A stretch of 64,000 bases of DNA, taken from NCBI GenBank assembly GCA_964360255.1, contig CAYHVK010000006.1, positions 114,181 through 178,180 of the forward strand. Reading direction: 5' to 3'. The translations under genes and the position numbers were made by a program. The notes beneath the pieces are model-generated. The model made no database searches. It worked only from the letters and a program-made list of their open reading frames with translations, and was not told where the DNA came from. Shown one piece after another: positions 34,097 through 41,249 of the stretch; the stretch's first letter is position 1, and every line of letters begins with the position of its first letter. The DNA is from CAYHVK01 sp964360255 (GTDB lineage Bacteria > Bdellovibrionota > Bdellovibrionia > Bdellovibrionales > UBA1609).

Positions 34097-34396
34097 ATGA
34101 GTCGGCATCATTTAAATCAATTGAAACCGCTTTTCAGTGTGATGATTATCATCTTCTGTCTTTTCACCCTCGTCTTCTTGCAAATGGAAGTACGAAGAAT
34201 GGGTTACGTGGTTTTGAAGCAGTCTCGTGAGTATAAGCTCCACCTCGATCGTTATCGCCTAGAAACAATGGAGTACGCGAAAGTGACTCGCCCCGAGCGC
34301 GTTCGTGGATTAGCCGTTACAAAATTAACTTTAAACGCCGCCAAGCAAAATCAGATTATTCATATGGCCGGTGAGCGCATTGCCGTTAGACAATAG
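34097..34396 (+). CDS. ftsL: Cell division protein FtsL (divergent)
   Basis: This is a 99-residue single-pass protein. A short cytoplasmic N-terminus is followed by a membrane helix (about 12-30, LFSVMIIIFCLFTLVFLQM) and a periplasmic coiled coil (about 32-80). FtsL is poorly conserved in sequence, and this shape plus its place between rsmH and ftsI identify it. It forms the FtsQLB complex that activates septal synthesis. The ribosome site AGGGGAAG precedes the ATG. Confidence 0.8.
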   Translation: MSRHHLNQLKPLFSVMIIIFCLFTLVFLQMEVRRMGYVVLKQSREYKLHLDRYRLETMEYAKVTRPERVRGLAVTKLTLNAAKQNQIIHMAGERIAVRQ

Positions 34397-34440
34397 GTCG
34401 CGTGCATAGATTTAAAAGGATGACTTAATGTTTGGGGCCC

Positions 34441-36402
34441 ATGCTTAATTCGAGAATTGTTTTAATCCTTATTGCTGTGACGACCTTATGGTCGGTTCTT
34501 ATCCTTCGCGCCGCTCAATTACAAATCTTGCCCGATAGTCGTCTGGCTGAACTTCAAAAACGCACTTATAGAACTCTCGTCGAGCTTCAGCCTCGTCGCG
34601 GCACTATTTATGATCGCAGTGGTAAAGAGCTTGCGGTCACGATTCCGACTTACTCAATGTTTGTTGACCCGAAAATTGTTAAAGCTCCACGCCAGCTCGC
34701 CCGTTCGCTCGCGAAGAAAATGGGTTGGTCACCACTTTTTATTATGGATAAAATTCGCCCGCGCGGTAAAGCCACTGACAGGCGTTTTGTTTGGCTCAAG
34801 CGAGGGATGAATAAAGGTGAGGCCGACTCAATTAAGAAATTGAAACTCGAGGGTATTGGCTTTATCGAAGAAAGCCGCCGTGTCTACCCGAACGAAAATC
34901 TCTTATCGCAAGTGATGGGTTTCGTGGGTGGAGAGAACAAAGGCCTTGAAGGTTTAGAATTAAAATATGATTCGGTACTTAAGGGTGACTCGGTTAAAGT
35001 TCGCGTGGAGCGGGATGCTCGCGGGCGTCCACTTCTAGTTGAAGGACGTCTTTTCTCTGAGCAGCCGTCGGGTGCAGATCTTCAGCTGACAATCGATAGC
35101 GAACTACAATTCGTTTTAGAGAAGCATTTAGAAGAGGCTGTGAACACTCACTTGGCCGATTCAGCTATTGGTATTGTACTTGATGCACAGACTTCAGAAG
35201 TTTTGGCAATGGGATATGCTCCTACGTTTGATGGCAATCGTCCTCGTGACTTCGATATGGATTTCTTACGCAACCGTAGTGTGACAGATGCTTTTGAGCC
35301 GGGCAGTACGATGAAGACTTTGATTATTGCTGGCGGTCTTCGTATGGGGCTCATTAAGCCAAATACGAAATTTTATTGTGAAGAAGGTAAATATAAAGTC
35401 GGTCCTTATTTTATTCGTGAGGCTGATGCGAAGCACGCTTTTGGCAATTTAACAGTGACAGAGATTCTTTCTCACTCTTCAAATATCGGAACAACAAAAA
35501 TTGCTCAAGCAATGGGTGAAGAAAATGTTTACCGCACCATTCAAGATTTCGGTCTTGGTGAGCGCACGGGTGTCGACCTTCCGGGAGAGGCGCGTGGTAT
35601 TTTAAAAGCTCCGCCATGGAGAGCTCACTTACTTGCGAATATTTCTTTCGGTCACGGTGTGGCGGCCACGCCGCTGCAAATTGCTTCGGCTTATGCGGCC
35701 ATTGCTAATGGCGGGTTACTGAAGCGTCCATTTATTGTGAAGGCTTCGCAAGTTGAGGGTGAAGATAAAGTTGAGCATGAAGCGCAAGTGATTCGTCGAG
35801 TGCTTTCACAAGATCAAGCCGCTATTATGCGCATGATGCTTCAGCAGGCGACCAGCGAGAAATCGACGGGTGCACCGGCTCGAGTAGCGGGGTTCCCGGT
35901 CGGCGGTAAGACAGGTACGGCGCAGAAAGTTTTAGCTGGCGGCGGTTACGGTAAAGATCAGTACTTCTCAAGCTTCGTTGGATTTATTCCGGCTCATGAT
36001 CCGAAGTATGTGATTTATGTAGCCATCGACAATCCAAGAAATAAATACTACGGCACAGAAACAGCGGCTCCGTTATTTGCACGTGTCGCTGGTTATGCGA
36101 TTCGTAAATCGGGTCTCTCACCGGTGATCATCAGTGAGAAAAACATGGTTCAAGATAAAACTGAAAAAGTTGTGCAAGAAGAAGCGATTACGCAAATTCG
36201 CAATATGGCTTCGGCGATGACAATGCATGAACAGAATAAAGTGCCAAATCTAAAAGGGCTTTCTCTTCGTGAAGTGTATGATCGCGTGCGTGGTACAGAT
36301 ATCCGCATTCGAGTGAGTGGTCGAGGAATGGTGAAGTCTTCTTACCCTAACGCGGGAGATGAGCTCCCGCGGTCTAAGAATGTTCAGGTTTGGCTGGAGT
36401 AG
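34441..36402 (+). CDS. ftsI: Septal peptidoglycan transpeptidase FtsI (PBP3) with a PASTA domain
   Basis: This is a 653-residue class B penicillin-binding protein. It has an N-terminal membrane anchor (about 5-25), a pedestal domain beginning RRGTIYDRSGKELAV, and a transpeptidase domain with S289-T-M-K292, S346-S-N348 and K490-T-G492. A C-terminal PASTA domain (about 600-653: VPNLKGLSLREVYDRV) is more typical of Gram-positive PBP2x/SpoVD than of E. coli FtsI. It crosslinks septal wall. I chose the ATG at 34441. A TTG at 34432 is in frame. A 6-codon reading frame with a good AAAAGGA site (34428-34448) overlaps the start and could couple translation. It is the last dcw gene before insert 1. Confidence 0.93.
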   Translation: MLNSRIVLILIAVTTLWSVLILRAAQLQILPDSRLAELQKRTYRTLVELQPRRGTIYDRSGKELAVTIPTYSMFVDPKIVKAPRQLARSLAKKMGWSPLFIMDKIRPRGKATDRRFVWLKRGMNKGEADSIKKLKLEGIGFIEESRRVYPNENLLSQVMGFVGGENKGLEGLELKYDSVLKGDSVKVRVERDARGRPLLVEGRLFSEQPSGADLQLTIDSELQFVLEKHLEEAVNTHLADSAIGIVLDAQTSEVLAMGYAPTFDGNRPRDFDMDFLRNRSVTDAFEPGSTMKTLIIAGGLRMGLIKPNTKFYCEEGKYKVGPYFIREADAKHAFGNLTVTEILSHSSNIGTTKIAQAMGEENVYRTIQDFGLGERTGVDLPGEARGILKAPPWRAHLLANISFGHGVAATPLQIASAYAAIANGGLLKRPFIVKASQVEGEDKVEHEAQVIRRVLSQDQAAIMRMMLQQATSEKSTGAPARVAGFPVGGKTGTAQKVLAGGGYGKDQYFSSFVGFIPAHDPKYVIYVAIDNPRNKYYGTETAAPLFARVAGYAIRKSGLSPVIISEKNMVQDKTEKVVQEEAITQIRNMASAMTMHEQNKVPNLKGLSLREVYDRVRGTDIRIRVSGRGMVKSSYPNAGDELPRSKNVQVWLE

Positions 36403-36512
36403 GGACCGCGCCCGCCCCACTTTTCTCTCAACGCAAAGCGACTTCAACGTTGGAGGTTGTGCGAAGCTGTCTCTGTACGAGTTCGAGTTTTTTTATTTTG
36501 TCCGGTTCGGAC
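36403..36512 (+). repeat. Hairpin-bearing dispersed repeat, copy 1
   Basis: It starts GGACCGCGCCCG directly after the ftsI stop, continues CACTTTTCTCTCAA, then a hairpin around TTCAACGTTGGA, and ends with TCCGGTTCGGAC (36501-36512). A second copy in the same orientation lies at 36915-37002. The first 46 bases match at all but about six positions. Confidence 0.65.
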
Positions 36513-36572
36513 GCAAATTTATATAAATAAAATATTAAATCGAATACAAGCTGTCTAAAACAGCTCTCACAC

Positions 36573-36607
36573 AAAATAAAAAACGGCCATTGTTTTGCAA
36601 TAGCCGT
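36573..36607 (-). terminator. Minus-strand rho-independent terminator
   Basis: On the minus strand the stem ACGGC-x-ATTG / CAAT-x-GCCGT (36583-36607, one mismatch, 5-base loop) is followed by TTTTTATTTT (36573-36582). The only annotated minus-strand gene upstream ends 440 bases away at 37051, so it may end a short RNA antisense to the small gene at 36660. Confidence 0.6.
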
Positions 36608-36659
36608 CTCTGCCAAAGTCACCATTTGCGAAAGTTTCCAAACAACAAATGGAGGACTT

Positions 36660-36797
36660 ATGAATTATCTCGCGATAGTTCTTAATCGTCGAAAGCGTAA
36701 GATATCTGTAATCGCTTTTCTGAAACAAGCACTTGGTCTAGCCTTGGTTGTTTTAAAAATCGTGTGGGAAATTGTACGTATAGTGAGAGGGCTCTAG
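36660..36797 (+). CDS. Unannotated 45-residue cationic hydrophobic peptide
   Basis: ATG at 36660 follows a strong GGAGGA site (36651-36656). The product has a basic head (LNRRKRKIS) and a hydrophobic or amphipathic helix over residues 15-42 (FLKQALGLALVVLKIVWEIV), with about +8 net charge. It is too short for family assignment. Size, charge and helix resemble small membrane peptides such as type I toxins. It is framed by two copies of a dispersed repeat, and a minus-strand terminator lies just upstream. A GTGGG/CCCAC hairpin (36807-36823) follows the stop. The flanking stretches 36403-36659 and 36798-37050 hold only the repeats and hairpins listed. Confidence 0.5.
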   Translation: MNYLAIVLNRRKRKISVIAFLKQALGLALVVLKIVWEIVRIVRGL

Positions 36798-36914
36798 AGT
36801 AATTGTGTGGGCTTAAAACCCACGGAGGCGAGTAACTCTTGGTGGCTTTGGCGCTTTGTTGTTGGCGACTATTTTGTTTCTCATACTAACTGACCTAAGT
36901 TATTTTATCTGTCC

Positions 36915-37002
36915 GGACCGCGCCCGGCACACTTTTCTCTCAATGCAATGCGACTCCACCGTGGAGTTGCATCGAGTTATTTAAGATCCGGACAGTTCGG
37001 AC
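36915..37002 (+). repeat. Hairpin-bearing dispersed repeat, copy 2
   Basis: GGACCGCGCCCG, CACTTTTCTCTCAA, then ATGCGACTCCA / TGGAGTTGCAT (hairpin around 36948-36972, one G-U) and TCCGGACAGTTCGGAC at the end. Compared with copy 1 (36403-36512), the hairpin arms differ but pairing is kept in both, which suggests selection on the structure. Confidence 0.65.
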
Positions 37003-37050
37003 AGTTTCGCTTTCAATGAAAAATACTTCGCTCTCATTCGAGAGCGAATA

Positions 37051-37887
37051 CTAAGCACACCCTGGATACAAACTAATCAAGTAATCAATCTTCGACCACT
37101 TGGCGCGCAGACGTTGCCAATAAGAATTTGGTATAGATAATCCAGCCGGACTGCCGTAAGTTCCATCAAACTGCCCACGCATGATTTCTAGCCCGCAAAT
37201 TAAATTTGCTGCAGGAGTTTCTACTTCAGTCACATTGCAAAGCGGTCCGCGCCAGTAACGTTTACTTTTTGTTTTTTCAAGCTGAAGAAGTCCAACGGCC
37301 ACATCGTTTGTGCCGCGGCGATTGATGGCTCCATCACGACAAGTGGCTTCTTCCCATGCAATGGCGGCCATGGTCCAAACCCAGAAGCGAACGCGTCCTT
37401 CAAAATCAAAGCTGGCATACTTTGGGCAGAGCTGAGGCATTGAGTAGGCCAATGCACTTTCGTTTTGTAAAAGACGATTGATGTGTTTTGGATTCGTATA
37501 TTTTAAAAAAGCATTTCTTATGCTGATGCCGTGCGGGCCGTAAGAGCTGTCTTCTTTGATAAAAGAATTGCAGTTCGCGCCGCGTGCATCGAAATCATCG
37601 GGGAGTCCGCGATCAAACAGATCAAACAATCCAGATTTGTCATTTGCGAATTCAGAAAGTGATTCAATATGATCGATGGCTTCAGCTAAAGAGTAAACTT
37701 CTGGCGGTTGAACGCTCAGCTGATACCGAATTGACGGGGCCGCATAGCTGTTGAGGTTTGAAGCGTAAGTGTTGATCACGATGAAGAGAGAAAATAAAAC
37801 AATAAATGCGCGCGCCATCTCGATAAACTTCGTACGGGCCGCCCCAACCAACTTATTATGGGCAGTGCCTGACAACTTCATTCTCAT
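37051..37887 (-). CDS. Exported lysozyme-fold (transglycosylase-like) protein
   Basis: This is a 278-residue protein. A basic N-terminal stretch of about 23 residues precedes a hydrophobic helix (about 26-42) ending NTYAS, so it is exported or anchored. Residues about 165-275 resemble a lytic transglycosylase: MAAIAWEEATCRDGAINRRG with a candidate catalytic Glu, then NDVAVGLLQLEKTKS, matching the family pattern of Glu-Ser followed by a Gly-Leu-x-Gln motif. The Ser after the Glu is changed, and five or six Cys suggest disulfides. A strong AAGGAGACTT site precedes the ATG. It may cut peptidoglycan; activity is inferred. Confidence 0.65.
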   Translation of the reverse strand: MRMKLSGTAHNKLVGAARTKFIEMARAFIVLFSLFIVINTYASNLNSYAAPSIRYQLSVQPPEVYSLAEAIDHIESLSEFANDKSGLFDLFDRGLPDDFDARGANCNSFIKEDSSYGPHGISIRNAFLKYTNPKHINRLLQNESALAYSMPQLCPKYASFDFEGRVRFWVWTMAAIAWEEATCRDGAINRRGTNDVAVGLLQLEKTKSKRYWRGPLCNVTEVETPAANLICGLEIMRGQFDGTYGSPAGLSIPNSYWQRLRAKWSKIDYLISLYPGCA

Positions 37888-38039
37888 TGAAGTCTCCTTT
37901 TTTTCAAAAAAATCTTTTAGAGAAAAAGGGTAAGGAAGGCCTGCGACAGAGTCACGACCGCTTGGGTCGCAACTGTTACATTGATCTTAAGTGTATGAAA
38001 TTGTTTATTGTAATGAGTGTAACGTAATTATTGCTTCGA

Positions 38040-38357
38040 TTATTTTGCGCGAGTTTCGCTTACAAAGCATTTCACGTTTGTACGTGTTGGAAGCAAAGTT
38101 GATTCTGCATAACCTGAAGCGCTTACTGGCTGAGTTAGAGTTGATTGTTCAATTGTGTATGTGCCGGGAGCTGTTTGTTCAAAAAAAGTATAAAAAATAG
38201 TGAAGGCCGCATCATTGATGCAATGAATTTTGTATTTGCCAAGCTTACAGTTTCCGATGACTTCATTTTTGCCGTTAAGTTCACAGATCATTGAAAATGC
38301 GAATGACGATGAAGACGAAAGCAAAACAAGAGCGAGAACAGATAAGATTTTTTTCAT
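38040..38357 (-). CDS. Small secreted protein, unknown
   Basis: This is a 105-residue protein from the ATG at 38357; the longer frame to 38432 adds 25 residues with no signal sense. A signal peptide (MKKILSVLALVLLSSSSSFA) is followed by a compact beta-rich domain with four Cys (MICELNGKNEV, GNCKLGKYKIHC, VKCF), probably two disulfides. No family was recognised. It may be cotranscribed with the lysozyme-fold gene 150 bases downstream. Confidence 0.65.
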   Translation of the reverse strand: MKKILSVLALVLLSSSSSFAFSMICELNGKNEVIGNCKLGKYKIHCINDAAFTIFYTFFEQTAPGTYTIEQSTLTQPVSASGYAESTLLPTRTNVKCFVSETRAK

Positions 38358-38437
38358 AACAAGGGCCTTTCTATCACAAAAGGGTACCGCACACGCTCGG
38401 CGCGCACGGCCCAAAACAGATTTTATATTCAAGACTT

Positions 38438-38460
38438 GAAAAGCCGAGGACTGGCTTTTC
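38438..38460 (-). terminator. Terminator of the sigma-54 activator gene
   Basis: On the minus strand GAAAAGCC, loop AGTCCTC, GGCTTTTC forms an 8-pair stem (38438-38460), 9 bases beyond the stop codon at 38469. The U-run is inside the 3' arm. Confidence 0.6.
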
Positions 38461-38468
38461 TCGTCGAA

Positions 38469-39518
38469 CTACTCTTCTTTTACGCGAGTGTGAACCGCGA
38501 ACTTATCAAACTCACCGTACTCATGGAGTTTGTTATAAAGAGTCTTAATAGTAATACCTAAAGCGTTAGCCGCTTGAGTTTTATTACCTTCGAAGTAGTT
38601 GAGAGCTTTAATGATATAACGCTTCTCAAGTTCATAAATCGTAAGTGTTGGATCATAATCTTCCATTACGGCTTTATATTCAGGATTACGAATATGATCC
38701 GGAAGATCATTAGGCATAATCATGTGACCGTCTGAAAGGATCTGTAAACGTTCGCAAGTATTTTGTAACTCACGAATGTTTCCTGGCCAGTCATACTTCA
38801 TCAAAATCTTCATTGCGTCTTCGCTCATTTGGCGACCGCGACCCAAGATGCCGTTTGTACCTTTAGCCAAGAAGTGCTCAACAAGGATTTGAACGTCTTC
38901 TTTACGACGACGAAGTGGTGGAGTTTGAACCATAATAGTGTTGATACGATAGAATAAATCTTCTCTGAAGTTACCGCGTAGAACTTCTTTTTCAAGTTCA
39001 CGGTTCGTTGCAGAAATAAGACGGATATCGACTTTGATTGGATCTTTACCACCAACGCGATAGATTTCGCCTTCTTGTAAGAAGCGAAGGAGTTTAGATT
39101 GAATGCCCGGAGACAATTCGCCGATTTCATCGAGGAATAATGTTCCGCCAGTCGCCACTTCAGCTAAACCGATCTTACGTGCATACGCGCCGGTGAAAGC
39201 GCCACGCTCGTGACCGAATAATTCAGATTCAAGTAACGTTTCACGAAGAGCGCCGCAGTTGATGGCTACAAATGGCTTGTCGCGACGGTTTGATTTTTTG
39301 TGGATTTGTTGAGCGATAAGTTCTTTACCTGTTCCAGACTCACCTAATACAAGCACTGTGGCTTGAGCCGGGGCAACACGTTCAACCATCTTCATCAGCT
39401 GACGCATCATCTCTGATTTGTAAATGATTGGATTATCTTCTAACATCTTAGCTTGTGGAACTAAGGTTTGACCTTGATCAGCTGTTGGGAGAATCGGGGC
39501 TTTGTCGAAATCTGACAT
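38469..39518 (-). CDS. Sigma-54-dependent transcriptional activator without receiver domain
   Basis: This is a 349-residue protein. A short N-terminal arm (about 30 residues) leads directly to the AAA+ domain: Walker A GESGTGKE (59-66), the sigma-54 contact loop GAFTGA (106-111), Walker B TLFLDE (126-131), and LFYRINTI and LRRRKEDV after it. A Fis-type helix-turn-helix ends it (about 305-335: GNKTQAANALGITIKTLYNKL). Without a receiver or sensor domain it is probably controlled by a partner protein, as PspF is by PspA. Targets are unknown. It faces away from the Xer gene across a 138-base spacer. Confidence 0.9.
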   Translation of the reverse strand: MSDFDKAPILPTADQGQTLVPQAKMLEDNPIIYKSEMMRQLMKMVERVAPAQATVLVLGESGTGKELIAQQIHKKSNRRDKPFVAINCGALRETLLESELFGHERGAFTGAYARKIGLAEVATGGTLFLDEIGELSPGIQSKLLRFLQEGEIYRVGGKDPIKVDIRLISATNRELEKEVLRGNFREDLFYRINTIMVQTPPLRRRKEDVQILVEHFLAKGTNGILGRGRQMSEDAMKILMKYDWPGNIRELQNTCERLQILSDGHMIMPNDLPDHIRNPEYKAVMEDYDPTLTIYELEKRYIIKALNYFEGNKTQAANALGITIKTLYNKLHEYGEFDKFAVHTRVKEE

Positions 39519-39656
39519 ACGTGCTACCTCTTTGCATTTTATGCATTGCGTTATTATGACACAATGCGTTTATACGTTGATCTTGAAAAATCTGCAAGGC
39601 CTATCTTTATTTTCTTCAAAAAATCTTTGCTTCAAATGCGCCGATAAAGGTCACTT

Positions 39657-40646
39657 ATGAAACCACAAGATTTAACGAAGCTAATAGCTAAGTTCTTGAA
39701 TTTTCAACTGTTCACTAAAAACTCAAGTAATCTAACCTCCAAATCTTATGCCAATGATTTGAATCAATTTCTCACCCCTTTAAAGGTAGGTAGGATATTT
39801 TTCAAAGACTCCGAGTCTATTTTTCTTACATGTGAGGTGCCATTAAACGGCATTTCGAGCCAAAAAAAGGTCGATTTTCAAGGCCTGATTCGTAAGGCTC
39901 AGATCGAATGGGGTGGGCTTTCTCCTGCTTCTCGCAATCGAAAATACGCAACCTTGAAAAGCTTTTTTAGATGGGCCCGTGAAGAAGGGTATCTTGAAGA
40001 GAATTTTGGGGAGCTCTTAATATCCCCCAAAGTCCCTCAAAAAATCCCCCATTTCATCAGCGTTGATGAGGTGATGAGCCTTTTAAAGTCTTTAGATTCA
40101 CGAAAAAGTAAAACGAAAATTCGTGATCGAGCCCTTCTGCTTCTCTTATATGGGGGAGGTTTGCGAGTGAGTGAGGCTTGCAATCTCAAGTGGGAGCAAG
40201 TCGACCTTAAGCAGCGCTCTCTCACAATAAGTGGTAAGGGCGGAAAGAGCAGAAAGGTCGTTCTTGTTGATATTGCGGCTCAAGCTCTGCAGAAAATGCA
40301 GTTTGATCAAGGCCGTCATCAGAAACAATCTGATAATCACACTCGTTATATTTTCGGTGAAAAGCCTCTTGATACTCGCTCAGCCTACGAGATAGTTCGT
40401 CAAGCCGGCGCTTATGCGGGGCTTTTAAAGCCTCTTCATCCTCATGCTCTACGGCACAGTTACGCGACACATTTGCTTTCAAGTGGGACAGATCTTAGAA
40501 TTCTACAAGAACTCCTGGGCCACGAATCGTTAACAGCCACGCAGAAATATCTGCACCTCAGCTTGGACAAACTCGCGCGCACCATGGAGAACAACCATCC
40601 TTTGGGTGATAAATCTAAAGGAAAGTTAAAAGACAATAAGAGCTAA
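39657..40646 (+). CDS. Tyrosine recombinase, XerC/XerD family
   Basis: This is a 329-residue protein with an N-terminal core-binding domain (about 1-125) and a catalytic domain carrying the active-site set R170 (GGLRVSEA), H263 and R266 (HPHALRH), H289 (LGHES) and nucleophile Y298 (TQKYLHLS). Lys in SGKGGKSRK completes it. XerC/D resolve chromosome dimers at dif; relatives mobilise integrative elements. The length is a little above the usual 300, with extra sequence near residues 45-70. It cannot be called XerC or XerD from sequence alone. It sits in the insertion that splits the dcw cluster, next to gmhB. Confidence 0.85.
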   Translation: MKPQDLTKLIAKFLNFQLFTKNSSNLTSKSYANDLNQFLTPLKVGRIFFKDSESIFLTCEVPLNGISSQKKVDFQGLIRKAQIEWGGLSPASRNRKYATLKSFFRWAREEGYLEENFGELLISPKVPQKIPHFISVDEVMSLLKSLDSRKSKTKIRDRALLLLLYGGGLRVSEACNLKWEQVDLKQRSLTISGKGGKSRKVVLVDIAAQALQKMQFDQGRHQKQSDNHTRYIFGEKPLDTRSAYEIVRQAGAYAGLLKPLHPHALRHSYATHLLSSGTDLRILQELLGHESLTATQKYLHLSLDKLARTMENNHPLGDKSKGKLKDNKS

Positions 40647-40673
40647 ACATTTTTTTGAAAGATCAGCTGACCT

Positions 40674-41249
40674 TTGAAGAACAAAACGCCGCCGTCTAAA
40701 GCCATTTTTCTCGATCGCGATGGAACTCTCATCGTTGATAAAGTTTATCTCAATGATCCCGAGCAAATTGAATATTTACCAGGGGTTTTCTCAGCTCTCC
40801 GTGAGCTTCGTGATGCGGGATTTATTTTTCTTATCGTCACCAATCAATCGGGAATTCCTCGCGGTCTTGTCAGCATCGATAATTTAAACGAGATTCACCG
40901 TCGCATCCGCTATGCTTTTTCAGAGAACGGCGTTGATTTGCAAGAGTTTTATTATGCTCCTTATCCCACTGATTCTGAGCACCCCATGAGAAAGCCGAAT
41001 CCCGGAATGATTTTACAAGGCGCAAAAGACTACAATGTTGATTTATCTCAAAGCTGGATGATTGGTGATCGAATGATCGATGTCGAAGCAGGACATCGCG
41101 CTGGTGTTAAGACAATCATGGTTGGCCCCCGCGAAAAGGCTTCTGACTTTCCTAAGCTAAAGCCGCCTACTGGGGTCTTCCCTAATATAATAGATGCGGT
41201 ACCATTTATTTTAGCGCAGTCAGGTTTGAAATCGATGGGTGAAAAATAA
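40674..41249 (+). CDS. gmhB: HAD phosphatase, GmhB-like (heptose bisphosphate phosphatase family)
   Basis: This is a 191-residue protein. The HAD nucleophile pair is D14 and D16 in FLDRDGTL, followed by IVTNQSGIPRGL, then RKPNPGM and IGDRMIDVEAGHRAG. GmhB removes a phosphate in ADP-heptose synthesis for lipopolysaccharide. The family zinc loop (Cys-x-His before and Cys-x-Cys in front of RKP) is replaced here by YAPYPTDSEHPMRKP, with no Cys. That departure also leaves open histidinol phosphatase or another sugar-phosphate substrate. The start is a TTG without a good ribosome site. It ends immediately before murE. Confidence 0.75.
   Translation: MKNKTPPSKAIFLDRDGTLIVDKVYLNDPEQIEYLPGVFSALRELRDAGFIFLIVTNQSGIPRGLVSIDNLNEIHRRIRYAFSENGVDLQEFYYAPYPTDSEHPMRKPNPGMILQGAKDYNVDLSQSWMIGDRMIDVEAGHRAGVKTIMVGPREKASDFPKLKPPTGVFPNIIDAVPFILAQSGLKSMGEK

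Noticed and set aside
36428..36625. A 65-residue minus-strand frame between ftsI and the small peptide gene.
   Set aside because: It runs through the minus-strand terminator and the repeat, without ribosome site, so it is probably chance.
36839..36889. A short TTG-initiated frame after the 45-residue peptide gene.
   Set aside because: The codon context is weak, the gap from the GGAGG is 10 bases, and the product of about 16 residues has no feature.
39640..39647. GCCGATAA before the Xer gene looked like a sigma-28 -10 box.
   Set aside because: The -35 position 15 bases upstream reads AAAT, not TAAA, and the box ends 9 bases before the ATG, so the message would have almost no leader.
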